A stretch of DNA of 64,000 nucleotides from Azorhizobium doebereinerae UFLA1-100 (GCF_000473085.1 NZ_AXBA01000003.1:62001-126000); one strand, 5' to 3'; shown: positions 17,871 through 27,207, counted from the first letter of the stretch. A program made the numbers and translations. The notes: a model not told the origin generated them from the letters alone.

Positions 17871-20201
17871 CTATTGCTCCACGAACTGCACCGTCTTCAC
17901 GTCCGGCAGCTCGGAGACGTCCATGTGGTAGTGCGAGCCGTAGTGCGGCACGCCGATCTCCTCCTCCAGCAGCTTCCAGTCTTCCGGCAGGTCCCAGAAC
18001 GTCTGGAAGTCCTTGAAGAACTTCGGCCCCAGCTTGAAGGAGGAGGCGAACATCTGCTTGACGTGGTCGCCGGCCTCCTTGGCCAGGATCTTCTCCCGCT
18101 CGCTTTTCATCCACTCGCGCGTCGGCACCGACTTGGCCAGCCGCTCGCGGCGGATCTCGGCGCGCCGGGCCTCCGTCGCCGGGCCGTCCAGCGTGAAGGC
18201 GCCGTCCGCCGCCTTCGCCGCCACCACGCCATAGACCTGCGCGGCGAAGCGCTCGACCAGGTAGCCGCCGTTCAGGTCGTCCACCACGCTCTGCGGCTCG
18301 CGGTCGAGCGGATCGCCGAAGCCGGGGCCGCCGCGCATGTAGTTGAGGTAGAGGTCGTAGTCCTTGAACATCTCCTCGGTGGTGATCGCCTGCTTGTCGC
18401 GCTTGATCTTGGCGTCGGGCATCAGCGCGTCCCACACCGGGTTCTGCGGGTCGGTATCGCCGCCGAACGGGATCGGCGCGCCGGAGGCGATCAGTTCCTT
18501 CAGCCCGGTGTCATGGGCGGCGAAGCGATAGCCGGAGGCGGCCGGATAGCCGCCCATCAGCCCCCAGTCGGAGGACATGTGGCCGTTGCCCATGAAGAAC
18601 ATGGTCCAGTCCTTGGCGTTCCAGACCATGCGCAGGCTCTCGAAGCCGCAGCCGCCGCGATACTTGCCGGCGCCGCCGGAATTGGCCTTGATCTGCCGCC
18701 CCAGATAGACGAGCGGCTCGGCCAGTTCCCAGATCTCCATGTCGCCCATGTCGCCTTCCGGGTTCCAGATGGCGGCGGCGTGGGAGAGGCCGTCGTGCAC
18801 GGCGGTCGCCCCGGTGCCGTTGGCGGCGCATTCGAACGAGTTCACCGCATGGATCTCGTCATACTGGTTGAAGCCGCCGCCCTGAAGCCAGTTGGAGGTG
18901 TTGGCATTGCCCGCGTTCACCTCCTCCAGATAGCCGCGCCCGTAATAGGAGCGCGAGAGGCCGCGCCACAGCGCGGTCCAGGACGACACCAGGAAGTGCC
19001 AGGCGTAGGAGAAGGCGACGCGGCGGTCGTCCGGGTTCATCCAGGTGCCCTTGGGCAGGCGGAACTCGGTGCCGTAGGCCGCCCCGTCATTGATCATCTC
19101 GGACGGGATCAGCGTCTGCGTCATCATCACCCAGATGCCGGAGGTGAAGCTCACCTGATGGGCATTGTAGGTATGCCAGCCCCAGCGGCTGGCGCCCTCG
19201 AAGTCGAGCCGCCAGGTGCCGTCGCCGCGGATGGTGATCTCCGAGGGCGAATGCATGATGGTGTCGAGCTTGGCGAAGTCGGAGGGCACCCGCACGTCCT
19301 CATGGGCGTAAGGCACGTCCACGAAGCCCACCTGCCGGTAGGTGCCGGGAATGGTCATGGCCTTGATGCGGTTCTGCAAGCCCTGCCGGCCGTGCTCCAC
19401 CGCCTCATAGGCGAACTTCCAATAGGCCTCGATACCCTCCTCGGCGACCACTTCCTCCACCAGCTTGCGGATCATGTGGCAGCCGGCGATGCGGGTGCGT
19501 TCGTCCAGCATCCAATAGCGCGTGGTGCGCACCATGCGCTGGCTCTCGTGCAGCCAGTCGCGGAACAGCGTGTCGTTGGCGCCCACCTTGCGGCAGGTGA
19601 TCTGGTAGCCGTCGCCGAAGCGCTGCACCTGCCCGGTGGACATGGAGCCGGGGCCGACCGAGCCGGTGTCGATCACGTGGGTGACGCCGCCCACCCAGCC
19701 GATCAGTTCGCCCTCCCAGAAGATGGGCACGATGGTATGGATGTCGCAGGGATGCACGTTGCCGATCAGGCAATCGTTGTTGCAGAACAGATCCTTGTCA
19801 TGGATGCCGGGATTGCTCTCCCAGTCGTTCTCGATCATGTATTTGATCGCCGCACCCATGGTGCCCACATGGATGATGATGCCGGTGGAGGTGAGGATGC
19901 TGTCACCCGCCGCATTGTAGAGGGTGAAGCACAATTCGCCCTCCTGCTCGACGATGGGCGAGGCGGCGATCTTCTTGGCGGTCTCGCGCGCATCCACCAC
20001 GCCGGCCCGCAGCCGGGAGAACAGCTTGTTGTAGTGGATCGGCTGGGTGTCGCGCAGCTCCAGCTTTTCGAGGCCCGCATAATGCTTGGTGCGGCGGGTC
20101 GCCTCCATCAGGCGGTCGCGATGCTCTTTCAGGGTTTCCCCGCCGCGCACGATGCCGCGCGTGGCCCCTTGGGTTTCGGTGGCCCGGACATTGATGTTCA
20201 T
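17871..20201 (-). CDS. acxB: Acetone carboxylase alpha subunit (HyuB family, Mn-binding)
   Basis: 776 residues (about 85 kDa). The manganese ligands described for the Xanthobacter enzyme, His150, Asp153 and His175, are found at exactly these positions (GNVHPCDIH and GGVTHVIDTG) when the ATG at 20201 is used. This confirms the start and the enzyme type over acetophenone carboxylases or hydantoinases. The chain has the hydantoinase-B fold (GATAVHDGLSHAAAIWNPEGDMGDM region). It lies 40 bp after acxA in the same transcript. It carboxylates the enolate of acetone. Confidence 0.96.
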   Translation of the reverse strand: MNINVRATETQGATRGIVRGGETLKEHRDRLMEATRRTKHYAGLEKLELRDTQPIHYNKLFSRLRAGVVDARETAKKIAASPIVEQEGELCFTLYNAAGDSILTSTGIIIHVGTMGAAIKYMIENDWESNPGIHDKDLFCNNDCLIGNVHPCDIHTIVPIFWEGELIGWVGGVTHVIDTGSVGPGSMSTGQVQRFGDGYQITCRKVGANDTLFRDWLHESQRMVRTTRYWMLDERTRIAGCHMIRKLVEEVVAEEGIEAYWKFAYEAVEHGRQGLQNRIKAMTIPGTYRQVGFVDVPYAHEDVRVPSDFAKLDTIMHSPSEITIRGDGTWRLDFEGASRWGWHTYNAHQVSFTSGIWVMMTQTLIPSEMINDGAAYGTEFRLPKGTWMNPDDRRVAFSYAWHFLVSSWTALWRGLSRSYYGRGYLEEVNAGNANTSNWLQGGGFNQYDEIHAVNSFECAANGTGATAVHDGLSHAAAIWNPEGDMGDMEIWELAEPLVYLGRQIKANSGGAGKYRGGCGFESLRMVWNAKDWTMFFMGNGHMSSDWGLMGGYPAASGYRFAAHDTGLKELIASGAPIPFGGDTDPQNPVWDALMPDAKIKRDKQAITTEEMFKDYDLYLNYMRGGPGFGDPLDREPQSVVDDLNGGYLVERFAAQVYGVVAAKAADGAFTLDGPATEARRAEIRRERLAKSVPTREWMKSEREKILAKEAGDHVKQMFASSFKLGPKFFKDFQTFWDLPEDWKLLEEEIGVPHYGSHYHMDVSELPDVKTVQFVEQ

Positions 20202-20241
20202 CTTGGCGTTTCCTTGAATGGGTGTGGAGTGAGGGCGGCGC

Positions 20242-22395
20242 TCAGACTTCCTTGAGGTGGAAGAGGCGGTGGCCGTCGAGGAAGGTTTCGAAGCCGTCCG
20301 GCACCACGAAGGTGGTGGCGTCGGATTCGATGATGGCGGGGCCGGCGACGCGGTTGCCGGGGCGCAGGCTTTCCATCCGGTAGAGTTGCGCATCCACCCA
20401 GCGCTTCTTGCGGTAGAACTTGCGGGTGCCGAGGAAGGCGTCGGCGGGCGGGGTCTCGCCCTCCAGCGGCTCCTTGGGGATCTTCGGCTTCTGGATCGGC
20501 ACCGAGCCGCGCATGATGGCGCCGGTGACCGAATAGCCCAGCTCCGGCGAGCGGGCGGAGGCGGCATAGACGCGGCCATAGGTGGCGTTGAAGGCGTCCA
20601 CCAGCTTGGCCCAGTCTTCCGCCGTGTCGGCGGAGGGCAGCGGGGATTCGATCTCCAGATCGTTGAGCTGGCCGCGATACTGCATGCGGTAGCCGGGCTG
20701 GAGCGTCACCTGGTCGGCCTCGTAGCCGTTGAGCTTGAACTCCTCCAGCACGTTGCGGGTCAGTTCGTCCCACGCCCCCTGGAGGGTTTTCGCCGCCTTC
20801 TCGGACAGATCGTCCGGCGCGTCGGGGGCGAGGTTGATGTCCAGCGACTTGTCGTAGCGATATTCGAAATCCGCCGCCGCGCAGCCGAAGGCGGAGAAGC
20901 CGGCGGCCCAGGCGGGCACGATCACGTCCTCGAAGCCGAGCCCTTCGGTATAGCCATAGGTGTGCACCGGGCCGGCGCCGCCATAGGAGAAGCAGACGAA
21001 GCTCTGCGGGCTGTAGCCCTTGGCCGAGATCATCGAGCGCAGATAGTCGCGCAGGTCGCTGTCCAAGAGCTCGATCACGCCCGCCGCCGCATCCTCCACC
21101 GAGAGGCCGAGCGGATCGGCCACCTGGGCCTTGATGGCATCCACCGAGCGCTGCCGGTCCAGCTTCACCGCGCCGCCGAGGAAGTTGTCCGGGTTGAGAT
21201 AGCCCAGCACCATGTGGCAGTCGGAGATGGTGACGGTCTCGATGCCGCTCTCCTTCCAGCACACGCCCACCCGGTAGCCGGCCGAATCCGGGCCGAGCTT
21301 GATCGCCTTGGTGTAGGGATCGAGCCGGATGAAGGAGCCGGCCCCGGCGCCCACGCTGTCCATGGCCACCAGCGGCAGGGAGAGGACGAGGCGGGCCATG
21401 TCCGGGTCGTTCTTGATCGTCAGCTCGCCCTGGGTGATGAGCGCCACGTCGAACGAGGTGCCGCCGATGTCCGAGCAGGCGATGTTGTTGTAGCCCAGCA
21501 CCTCGCCGAGATATTTCGCGCCGATGACGCCGCCGATGGGGCCGGAGACGATGGTGCGGGCCAGTTCCTTGGCCTTCCAGGAGATGGTGCCGCCATGGGT
21601 GGCCATGACGCGGAAGTCGAACTTGGTGCCGTGCTCCTTGAAGGCGTCGGAGATCTTCTTCAGCGTCTGCCGCGAGGGCTCGGCCGCATAGCCTTCCAGG
21701 ATGGTGGTGTTGGTGCGGTGGGTCTCCTTGCGCACCGGATAGTAGTCGGCCGAGGCGAACACCGGGATCGCCTTGCCGCTCTTGGCGATTTCCTCGGTGA
21801 CGATGTCGCGCACCCGGCGCTCGTGGGCCGGGTTCTTGTAGGAATGCAGCAGGCTGATGACGATGCCTTCCACATCCGCGGCGATCAGGTCGCGGGCGGC
21901 GGCGCGGGCGGTCTCCTCGCGCAGCGGGATGACCACCTTGCCGAACATGTCGGTGCGCTCGGCCACCCCGCGGGTGAGGTTGCGCGGCACCAGCGGCGGG
22001 TCGTAGCGGTGGGTGTTGAGGTGGATGCGGTCCTCATAGGCATAGCCGAGGTAGCATTGGATGGCCCGGCCCATGCGGTGGAAGTCCTCCATGCCCGCAT
22101 TGACGATGAGGCCGCACTTCAGCCCCTTGCGCTGGACCACGCGGTTGAGCATGGCGGTGCCGGAATAGACGCCGGTCTGGAGGTGCTTCAGGCCGTCGGC
22201 CAGCGACAGGCCCCAGCTGCCGAGGCCGTCCTCGCTGGAGGCGATGAGGCCGAGGGCCTCGTTCTGGGGCGTGGACTGGGCCTTGCCGACGACGAAGTCG
22301 CCGTCCTGGTCCACGAAGAAGGTGTCCGTCATGGTGCCGCCGGCATCGATGCCGAGCACCTGGACATTGCGCAGAATTCCCACGGGCACGTTCAC
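20242..22395 (-). CDS. acxA: Acetone carboxylase beta subunit (HyuA family, ATP-binding)
   Basis: 717 residues (about 78 kDa) of the hydantoinase-A/acetone carboxylase beta family. The ASKHA-type phosphate loop is VLGIDAGGTMTDTFFVD near residues 13-29, and a second loop CSDIGGTSFDVALI lies mid-protein. It uses ATP to activate substrate. The start is a GTG at 22395 with GGGAGG centred about 12 bases upstream. It is first in acxABC, about 45 nt downstream of the predicted sigma-54 transcription start. Confidence 0.95.
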   Translation of the reverse strand: MNVPVGILRNVQVLGIDAGGTMTDTFFVDQDGDFVVGKAQSTPQNEALGLIASSEDGLGSWGLSLADGLKHLQTGVYSGTAMLNRVVQRKGLKCGLIVNAGMEDFHRMGRAIQCYLGYAYEDRIHLNTHRYDPPLVPRNLTRGVAERTDMFGKVVIPLREETARAAARDLIAADVEGIVISLLHSYKNPAHERRVRDIVTEEIAKSGKAIPVFASADYYPVRKETHRTNTTILEGYAAEPSRQTLKKISDAFKEHGTKFDFRVMATHGGTISWKAKELARTIVSGPIGGVIGAKYLGEVLGYNNIACSDIGGTSFDVALITQGELTIKNDPDMARLVLSLPLVAMDSVGAGAGSFIRLDPYTKAIKLGPDSAGYRVGVCWKESGIETVTISDCHMVLGYLNPDNFLGGAVKLDRQRSVDAIKAQVADPLGLSVEDAAAGVIELLDSDLRDYLRSMISAKGYSPQSFVCFSYGGAGPVHTYGYTEGLGFEDVIVPAWAAGFSAFGCAAADFEYRYDKSLDINLAPDAPDDLSEKAAKTLQGAWDELTRNVLEEFKLNGYEADQVTLQPGYRMQYRGQLNDLEIESPLPSADTAEDWAKLVDAFNATYGRVYAASARSPELGYSVTGAIMRGSVPIQKPKIPKEPLEGETPPADAFLGTRKFYRKKRWVDAQLYRMESLRPGNRVAGPAIIESDATTFVVPDGFETFLDGHRLFHLKEV

Positions 22396-22451
22396 GTGTC
22401 GTCCTCCCTGTTGGACCGGCCTTGTTGGCGTGCCGGTTCGGGATAGGAGTG

Positions 22452-22466
22452 GCAGGATGCGTGCCA
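22452..22466 (-). promoter_or_regulatory. Sigma-54 (-24/-12) promoter of acxABC
   Basis: The minus strand reads TGGCAC-GCATC-CTGC, with GG and GC at canonical spacing against consensus TGGCAC-N5-TTGC. It is oriented toward acxA, with predicted transcription start near 22440. The divergent neighbour is a sigma-54 activator with GAFTGA, so promoter and activator match. Confidence 0.85.
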
Positions 22467-22541
22467 GCGGCGGGACAGGGCGCGAAATCCCGTAGAGCCA
22501 AGACCTTGATGATGGCGGGGCCGGCCATTGATTTCGCGGGA

Positions 22542-22595
22542 CTGTCCGGAAACCGGACAGGTGTCGTCCGCCGTCCGGTCAATACAGCCGGACAG
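22542..22595. promoter_or_regulatory. Two candidate AcxR enhancer palindromes (UAS)
   Basis: Site 1 is CTGTCCGG-AAA-CCGGACAG (22542-22560, perfect 8-bp arms). Site 2 is CCGTCCGG-N9-CCGGACAG (22571-22595, seven of eight positions). They lie about 105-155 bp upstream of the predicted acxA transcription start, a normal distance for enhancer-binding proteins. The shared half-site CCGGACAG supports one binding protein, presumably AcxR. Confidence 0.65.
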
Positions 22596-22863
22596 CTCGG
22601 CGGGGGCGCCGATGCACTTGCTTTGATCGTCGCAAGCGGCGTATCTTCTGGCGATAAGTCGATCGGCGTATTGCGCATAGAATTCGACGCATTTGGGAGA
22701 GGAACAGCCACCGAGGAGCGGGGTGGGGGGCTTGCGAGCCCCCGCAGGCGCCCAGCGATCCCCGGCGCGGTGGCCAACGGTCTTGGCGGTGCGATCCCGG
22801 CCGTGCGCTGTGTGCCAGGCGCTCCGGGAACGTTCGTGCCGTCCGGCCGCGGAGGCAGCGCCG

Positions 22864-24768
22864 GTGGTGTTTCGCGAGATCCAACGGGCCTGGGAAACCT
22901 TCCAGCAGGGCGGCGCGGCTTCGGACGCGGTGCGGCCGGGCGTCGTCGCCTCCTGGCATCGTTCCCGCCAGCACCAGATCGCGGTGTCGCGGGCGGAGGC
23001 GCCGGTCATCAGCGAGGGCGAGCTGCACCGCAGGCGCCAGCAGAACATGCGCCTGCTGGCCGCCGCCCGTCCCGCCATGGAGGACGCGCGCAGCTGGCTG
23101 GCGGGCGCCAATTCCATGCTCATCCTCACCGATGCCAGCGCTACCATATTGGAGACCGAGGGCGACGCGCGGGCGGTGGACATCGGCCACCAGGTGAAAT
23201 TGCAGAAGGGCGGGGTGTGGCACGAGGCCGGCATCGGCACCAATGCCATCGGCACCGCGCTGATCGCCGGCCAGCCGGTGCAGATCCACGCCGCGGAGCA
23301 TTTCTGCGCCGCCGTGCAGCGCTGGACCTGCGCCGCCGCCCCGGTGCGCCATCCCGAGGACGGCGGGGTGATCGGCACGGTGGACATTTCCGGCTCCACC
23401 GACACCTTCAACCCGCAGAATCTGGCCCATGCGGTGACGCTGGCGCACCATATCGAGGGCGTCATCGGCCGGCGCATCGCGGGCGAGCACGACCGGGTGC
23501 TGCGGCATTTCCTGAACAAGCGCTCATTGTGGCTGAGCGAGGAGATCGTCGCCTTCAGCCGCTCCGGCCGGCTGATCTATTCCACCGACAACAGCCTGCG
23601 CGAGATCGCCCGCCGCAACGCCGCCGTGCTGGACGACGGCCGCCTCGCGCCGCTGCGCGACGCCGATCCCGCGCAATGGGCGCGGCGGGTCGCCGAATGC
23701 CTGCCGGGGGCGAGCCTGGAGATCGTCAGCGACGGCGGCGAGGAGATCGGCGGCGTGCTGGTGCTGCATGCCCCACGCGCGACGAAGGCCGCCGCCCGCC
23801 GCCATCCCGCCGATCCGCCGCCCCTGGCCTTCGATGCCCTCATTGGCGAGAGCGCTGCGCTGCGCGAGGCGCGCGAGACCGCCCGCCGCATGGCCGGCAG
23901 CGGGCTGCCGGTGCTGCTGGAGGGCGAGACCGGGGTGGGCAAGGAGGTGTTCGCCCGCGCCATCCACGGCGCCCGCGCCCCGTGCGGGCCGTTCGTGCCG
24001 GTGAATTGCGGCGGCCTGCCGCGCGACCTCATCGCCAGCGAGATCTACGGCTATGAGAAGGGCGCCTTCACCGGCGCCGACAGCGCCGGCCGGCAGGGCA
24101 AGGTGGAGGCCGCCGACGGCGGCGTGCTGTGCCTCGACGAGATCGGCGAGATGCCGCTGGAATTGCAATCCTATTTGCTGCGGGTGCTGGAGGACGGCGT
24201 GGTCTACCGCATCGGCAGCCATGCCGGGCGGGCGGTGGACCTGCGCCTCATCTCCATGACCAACCGCGACCTCGCCCAGGAGGTGGCCGCCGGCCGCTTC
24301 CGCCGCGACCTCTATTACCGCATCGCCGCGCTGCGGCTGCGCGTGCCGCCGCTGCGCGAGCGCGGCGACGACGTGCTGCTGCTGTGGGACCATGCCGCCC
24401 GCAACGCCGCGCTGCGGGCGGGCCGCGGCCCGGCACGCCTCACCCCCGCCGCCGAGGCGGCGCTCGTCGCTTATGCCTGGCCGGGCAATGTGCGCGAGCT
24501 GCGCAACCTGGTGGACATGCTGCACGCCACCCTCTCGCACGATGTGGTGGACGTGGACGATCTGCCGCCCGAGCTCACCAGCGCCCAGGCCGGCGCGGCG
24601 CCGGAGGGGATGGCCAAGCTGCGCACGGTGGAGGAGGCCGCCATCATCGCGGCGGTGGAGGCCTGCGGCGGTAATCTGTCGAAGGCCGCCAAGAAGCTCG
24701 GCATCGCCCGCTCCACCCTCTATGTGCGGCTGGAGGCCATGCCGGGCCACCGGGTGAAGGCCAACTGA
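22864..24768 (+). CDS. acxR: Sigma-54-dependent activator of the acetone carboxylase operon (AcoR type)
   Basis: 634-residue enhancer-binding protein. An N-terminal GAF-type sensor (GTNAIGTALIAGQPVQIHAAEHF, WTCAAAPVRHP) is followed by an AAA+ domain with Walker A GETGVGKE near 355, GAFTGA near 400-405 for sigma-54 contact and Walker B LDEIGEM. A C-terminal Fis-type helix-turn-helix (NLSKAAKKLGIARSTLYVRL) follows. The frame is open from an ATG at 22693, but that N-terminal stretch is unlike the family; GTG 22864 has GGAGG eight bases upstream and I prefer it. Divergent from acxA, it likely senses acetone or 2-propanol. Confidence 0.9.
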   Translation: MVFREIQRAWETFQQGGAASDAVRPGVVASWHRSRQHQIAVSRAEAPVISEGELHRRRQQNMRLLAAARPAMEDARSWLAGANSMLILTDASATILETEGDARAVDIGHQVKLQKGGVWHEAGIGTNAIGTALIAGQPVQIHAAEHFCAAVQRWTCAAAPVRHPEDGGVIGTVDISGSTDTFNPQNLAHAVTLAHHIEGVIGRRIAGEHDRVLRHFLNKRSLWLSEEIVAFSRSGRLIYSTDNSLREIARRNAAVLDDGRLAPLRDADPAQWARRVAECLPGASLEIVSDGGEEIGGVLVLHAPRATKAAARRHPADPPPLAFDALIGESAALREARETARRMAGSGLPVLLEGETGVGKEVFARAIHGARAPCGPFVPVNCGGLPRDLIASEIYGYEKGAFTGADSAGRQGKVEAADGGVLCLDEIGEMPLELQSYLLRVLEDGVVYRIGSHAGRAVDLRLISMTNRDLAQEVAAGRFRRDLYYRIAALRLRVPPLRERGDDVLLLWDHAARNAALRAGRGPARLTPAAEAALVAYAWPGNVRELRNLVDMLHATLSHDVVDVDDLPPELTSAQAGAAPEGMAKLRTVEEAAIIAAVEACGGNLSKAAKKLGIARSTLYVRLEAMPGHRVKAN

Positions 24769-24772
24769 GTCC

Positions 24773-27136
24773 TCACGCCGCCGCCGTGTCCCCGGCGCGC
24801 GGCGCCGCCACGGCGGGCGGGCGCAGCAGGCGCAGGGCGTTCAGCGTCACCAGCACGGTCGCCCCGGTGTCGGCCAGGATGGCCGGCCACAGGCCGGTGA
24901 TGCCGGCGATGGTGGTGATGAGGAACACCGCCTTCAGCCCCAGCGCCAAAGTGATGTTCTGGCGGATGTTGCGCATGGTGCGCTTCGACAGCGCCACCAG
25001 CGCCGCCACGTCGCCGACCCGGCCGTGCAGAATGGCGGCGTCCGCCGTCTCCAGCGCCACGTCGGTGCCCCCGCCCATGGCGACGCCCACGTCGGCGGCG
25101 GCGAGCGCGGGGGCGTCGTTGATGCCGTCGCCCACCTTCAGCACCACCTCGCCCTGCCGCTGGAGCTCGGTGACGATGCGCTGCTTGTCCTGCGGCAGCA
25201 GCTCGGCCCGCACCGCGATCCCCAGCCGGGCGCCGATGGCGCCGGCGGTGCGGCGGTTGTCGCCGGTGAGCATGAGCGTGCGGATGCCGGCCTCCGCCAG
25301 CGCCTTCAGCCCCGCCGCCGCGTCCGGGCGCGGCTCGTCGCGCAGGGCGATGGCGCCGGCGACGATGCCGTCCGCCACCAGCACGGAGACGGTCTTGCCT
25401 TCGTCGTTCAGCCGGGCGACGGCCTCGCGCTGCCCCGCCGTGAGCCCCCGGAGGTCGTCCGCCGCCTGGGGCGAGCCGAGGAACACCTCGGCCGTCCCCA
25501 CCCGGCCGCTGACGCCCTTGCCGCCCAGCGCCTTCGCCTCGGCGACGGCGGGCACGTCGAGCCCCTCCGCCTCCGCCTGCTCCAGGATGGCCTTGGCGAG
25601 CGGGTGGCTGGAGCCGGTCTCCAGCGCGGCGGCGAGGCGCAGCGTCTCCGCCTCGGTGCCCGAGAAGGCGATCACGTCGGTGACGCGCGGCGTGCCGGCG
25701 GTGAGCGTGCCGGTCTTGTCGAAGGCGGCGGTGGTCACCTTGCCGAAGGCTTCCAGCACCGCGCCGCCCTTCATCAGCAGGCCACGCCGGGCGCCGGCCG
25801 AGAGGCTGGCGGCGATGGCGGCGGGGGTGGAGATGACCAGCGCGCAGGGGCAGCCGATCAGGAGGATGGCGAGGCCCTTGTAGATCCAGGCGTCCCACGC
25901 GCCGCCGAAGGCCAGCGGCGGCACCAGCGCCACCAAGGCGGCGACCAGCACGACGGCGGGGGTGTAATAGCGCGAGAAGCGGTCGATGAAGCGCTCGGTG
26001 GGCGCCTTGCGCTCCTGCGCCTCCTCCACCAGCCGGACCACGCGGGCGATGGTGTTGTCCTGCGCCGCCGCCGTGACGCGCACGCGCAGTGCGGCATCGC
26101 CGTTCACCGTGCCGGCGAACACGGCCGCGCCCGCCCCCTTGCGCACCGGCGTGCTCTCGCCGGTGACCGGGGCCTCGTCGATCGGGCTCTCGCCGGAGAG
26201 GATCTCGCCGTCGGCGGGAATGCGCTCGCCCGGCCGCACGAGGATGCGGGCGCCGACCGTCAGGCTCTCGGCCGGCACCTCGCGCGCCTTGCCGTCGGCT
26301 TCGAGCAGGGCGGTCTTCGGCACCAGCGCCGCCAGCGACTGGATGCTGGCCCGCGCCTTGCCGGCGGCGACGCCTTCCAGCAGTTCGCCGATGAGGAACA
26401 GGAACACCACGGCGGCCGCCTCCTCGGTGGCGCCGATGACGACGGCGCCGACGGCGGCCACGCTCATCAGCATCTCGATGGAGAAGGGCGTGCCGGCGCG
26501 CGCGGCGGCGAACGCGCGGCGGGCGATGGGCACGAGGCCCACCAGCATGGCGGCGGTGAAGATCCAGGCATGGAGGCCGGGCACCAGCAGGCCGAGGCCG
26601 TAGGCGAGGGCGAGCGCGCCGCCGCTGGCCAGCGTCAGCCGCCCCTTGCCGCTCCGCCACCAGGGGCGGCTTGCGGGCGCGGCCGCCGGGGCGGGCGGGG
26701 CCTCGGCGGCGTGGCCGTGGCCGGCATGGTCATGATCCGCATGGCCCGGCGCGGAATGGTCATAGCCCGCGAGATCATGGCCCGCGTGATCATGGCCCGC
26801 GTGGTGGTGCCCGGCGTGATCCTGGCCGGCGTGGTCATGGCCGTGGCCGTGGTCCTGATGCCCGTGGCCGCCGCAACAGGGGGCGGGGGTCGCCGGCGCG
26901 GGCGCCGAGGCGGTAAGCGGGCGGGTCGGGTATCCGAGCGTGGTGACGCGGGCGGCAATGGCGCCGTCCAGCGCCGCGTCGCCCGCATGATGCACGGTCA
27001 TGGTGCCGGCGGTGACCGAGATGGACACGTCCGTGACGCCGGGCATCCGCCGCACCGCCGTGTCGATCTTGGTGGCGCAGGAGGCGCAATCCATCTCCTC
27101 GACGCGGAAGCGGCTCGGCAGGGTCCCGGTGGTCAT
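24773..27136 (-). CDS. zntA: Zn2+/Cd2+/Pb2+-exporting P1B-type ATPase
   Basis: 787-residue inner-membrane metal pump. An N-terminal HMA domain with CASC (Cys17, Cys20) leads to a Cys-Cys and histidine-rich linker (about 87-142) before the membrane segments. Core motifs: TGES (325-328), membrane metal site CPC (429-431), phosphorylation site DKTGT (473-477), SSHPLAK (His511) and GDGINDAP. The last helices carry GLKAVF and ADTG, the Lys and Asp typical of the Zn/Cd/Pb subgroup. The ATG at 27136 is used although the frame stays open far upstream. It is divergent from a MerR regulator. The stop is 4 bp from the acxR stop. Confidence 0.93.
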   Translation of the reverse strand: MTTGTLPSRFRVEEMDCASCATKIDTAVRRMPGVTDVSISVTAGTMTVHHAGDAALDGAIAARVTTLGYPTRPLTASAPAPATPAPCCGGHGHQDHGHGHDHAGQDHAGHHHAGHDHAGHDLAGYDHSAPGHADHDHAGHGHAAEAPPAPAAAPASRPWWRSGKGRLTLASGGALALAYGLGLLVPGLHAWIFTAAMLVGLVPIARRAFAAARAGTPFSIEMLMSVAAVGAVVIGATEEAAAVVFLFLIGELLEGVAAGKARASIQSLAALVPKTALLEADGKAREVPAESLTVGARILVRPGERIPADGEILSGESPIDEAPVTGESTPVRKGAGAAVFAGTVNGDAALRVRVTAAAQDNTIARVVRLVEEAQERKAPTERFIDRFSRYYTPAVVLVAALVALVPPLAFGGAWDAWIYKGLAILLIGCPCALVISTPAAIAASLSAGARRGLLMKGGAVLEAFGKVTTAAFDKTGTLTAGTPRVTDVIAFSGTEAETLRLAAALETGSSHPLAKAILEQAEAEGLDVPAVAEAKALGGKGVSGRVGTAEVFLGSPQAADDLRGLTAGQREAVARLNDEGKTVSVLVADGIVAGAIALRDEPRPDAAAGLKALAEAGIRTLMLTGDNRRTAGAIGARLGIAVRAELLPQDKQRIVTELQRQGEVVLKVGDGINDAPALAAADVGVAMGGGTDVALETADAAILHGRVGDVAALVALSKRTMRNIRQNITLALGLKAVFLITTIAGITGLWPAILADTGATVLVTLNALRLLRPPAVAAPRAGDTAAA
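26700..26880 (-). repeat. Degenerate 15-bp tandem repeat encoding the His-rich linker of ZntA
   Basis: Units related to GCCCGCGTGATCATG on the plus strand repeat through this stretch and encode His-Ala-Gly-His/His-Asp pentads in the ATPase. It lies inside the coding frame and is not a CRISPR: there are no unique spacers and the period is 15 bp. Confidence 0.8.
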
Positions 27137-27176
27137 GTCTCGTCTCCCATGGTCTCGCACCACGATCTTGGGGAGA

Positions 27177-27207
27177 GCCGTAATTCCTCTAGCCGCTATA
27201 GGAGCAA
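27177..27207 (-). promoter_or_regulatory. MerR-type operator/promoter of zntA with long spacer
   Basis: On the minus strand TTGCTC (27202-27207) is a candidate -35 and TACGGC (27177-27182) a weak -10, separated by 19 bp. The spacer is filled by the near-perfect dyad CCTATAGC-G-GCTAGAGG (27186-27202). A 19-20 bp spacer occupied by a dyad is the signature of promoters remodelled by MerR activators, and the neighbouring gene encodes one. Confidence 0.75.

Noticed and set aside
17874-22446. Long plus-strand open frames opposite acxB and acxA
   Set aside because: They are complementary-strand shadows with Ala/Arg/His-rich composition; the minus strand encodes recognisable full-length acetone carboxylase subunits.
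26700-26880. Possible CRISPR-like repeat array
   Set aside because: Period is 15 bp with no spacers, and the repeat encodes an in-frame His-rich protein segment.
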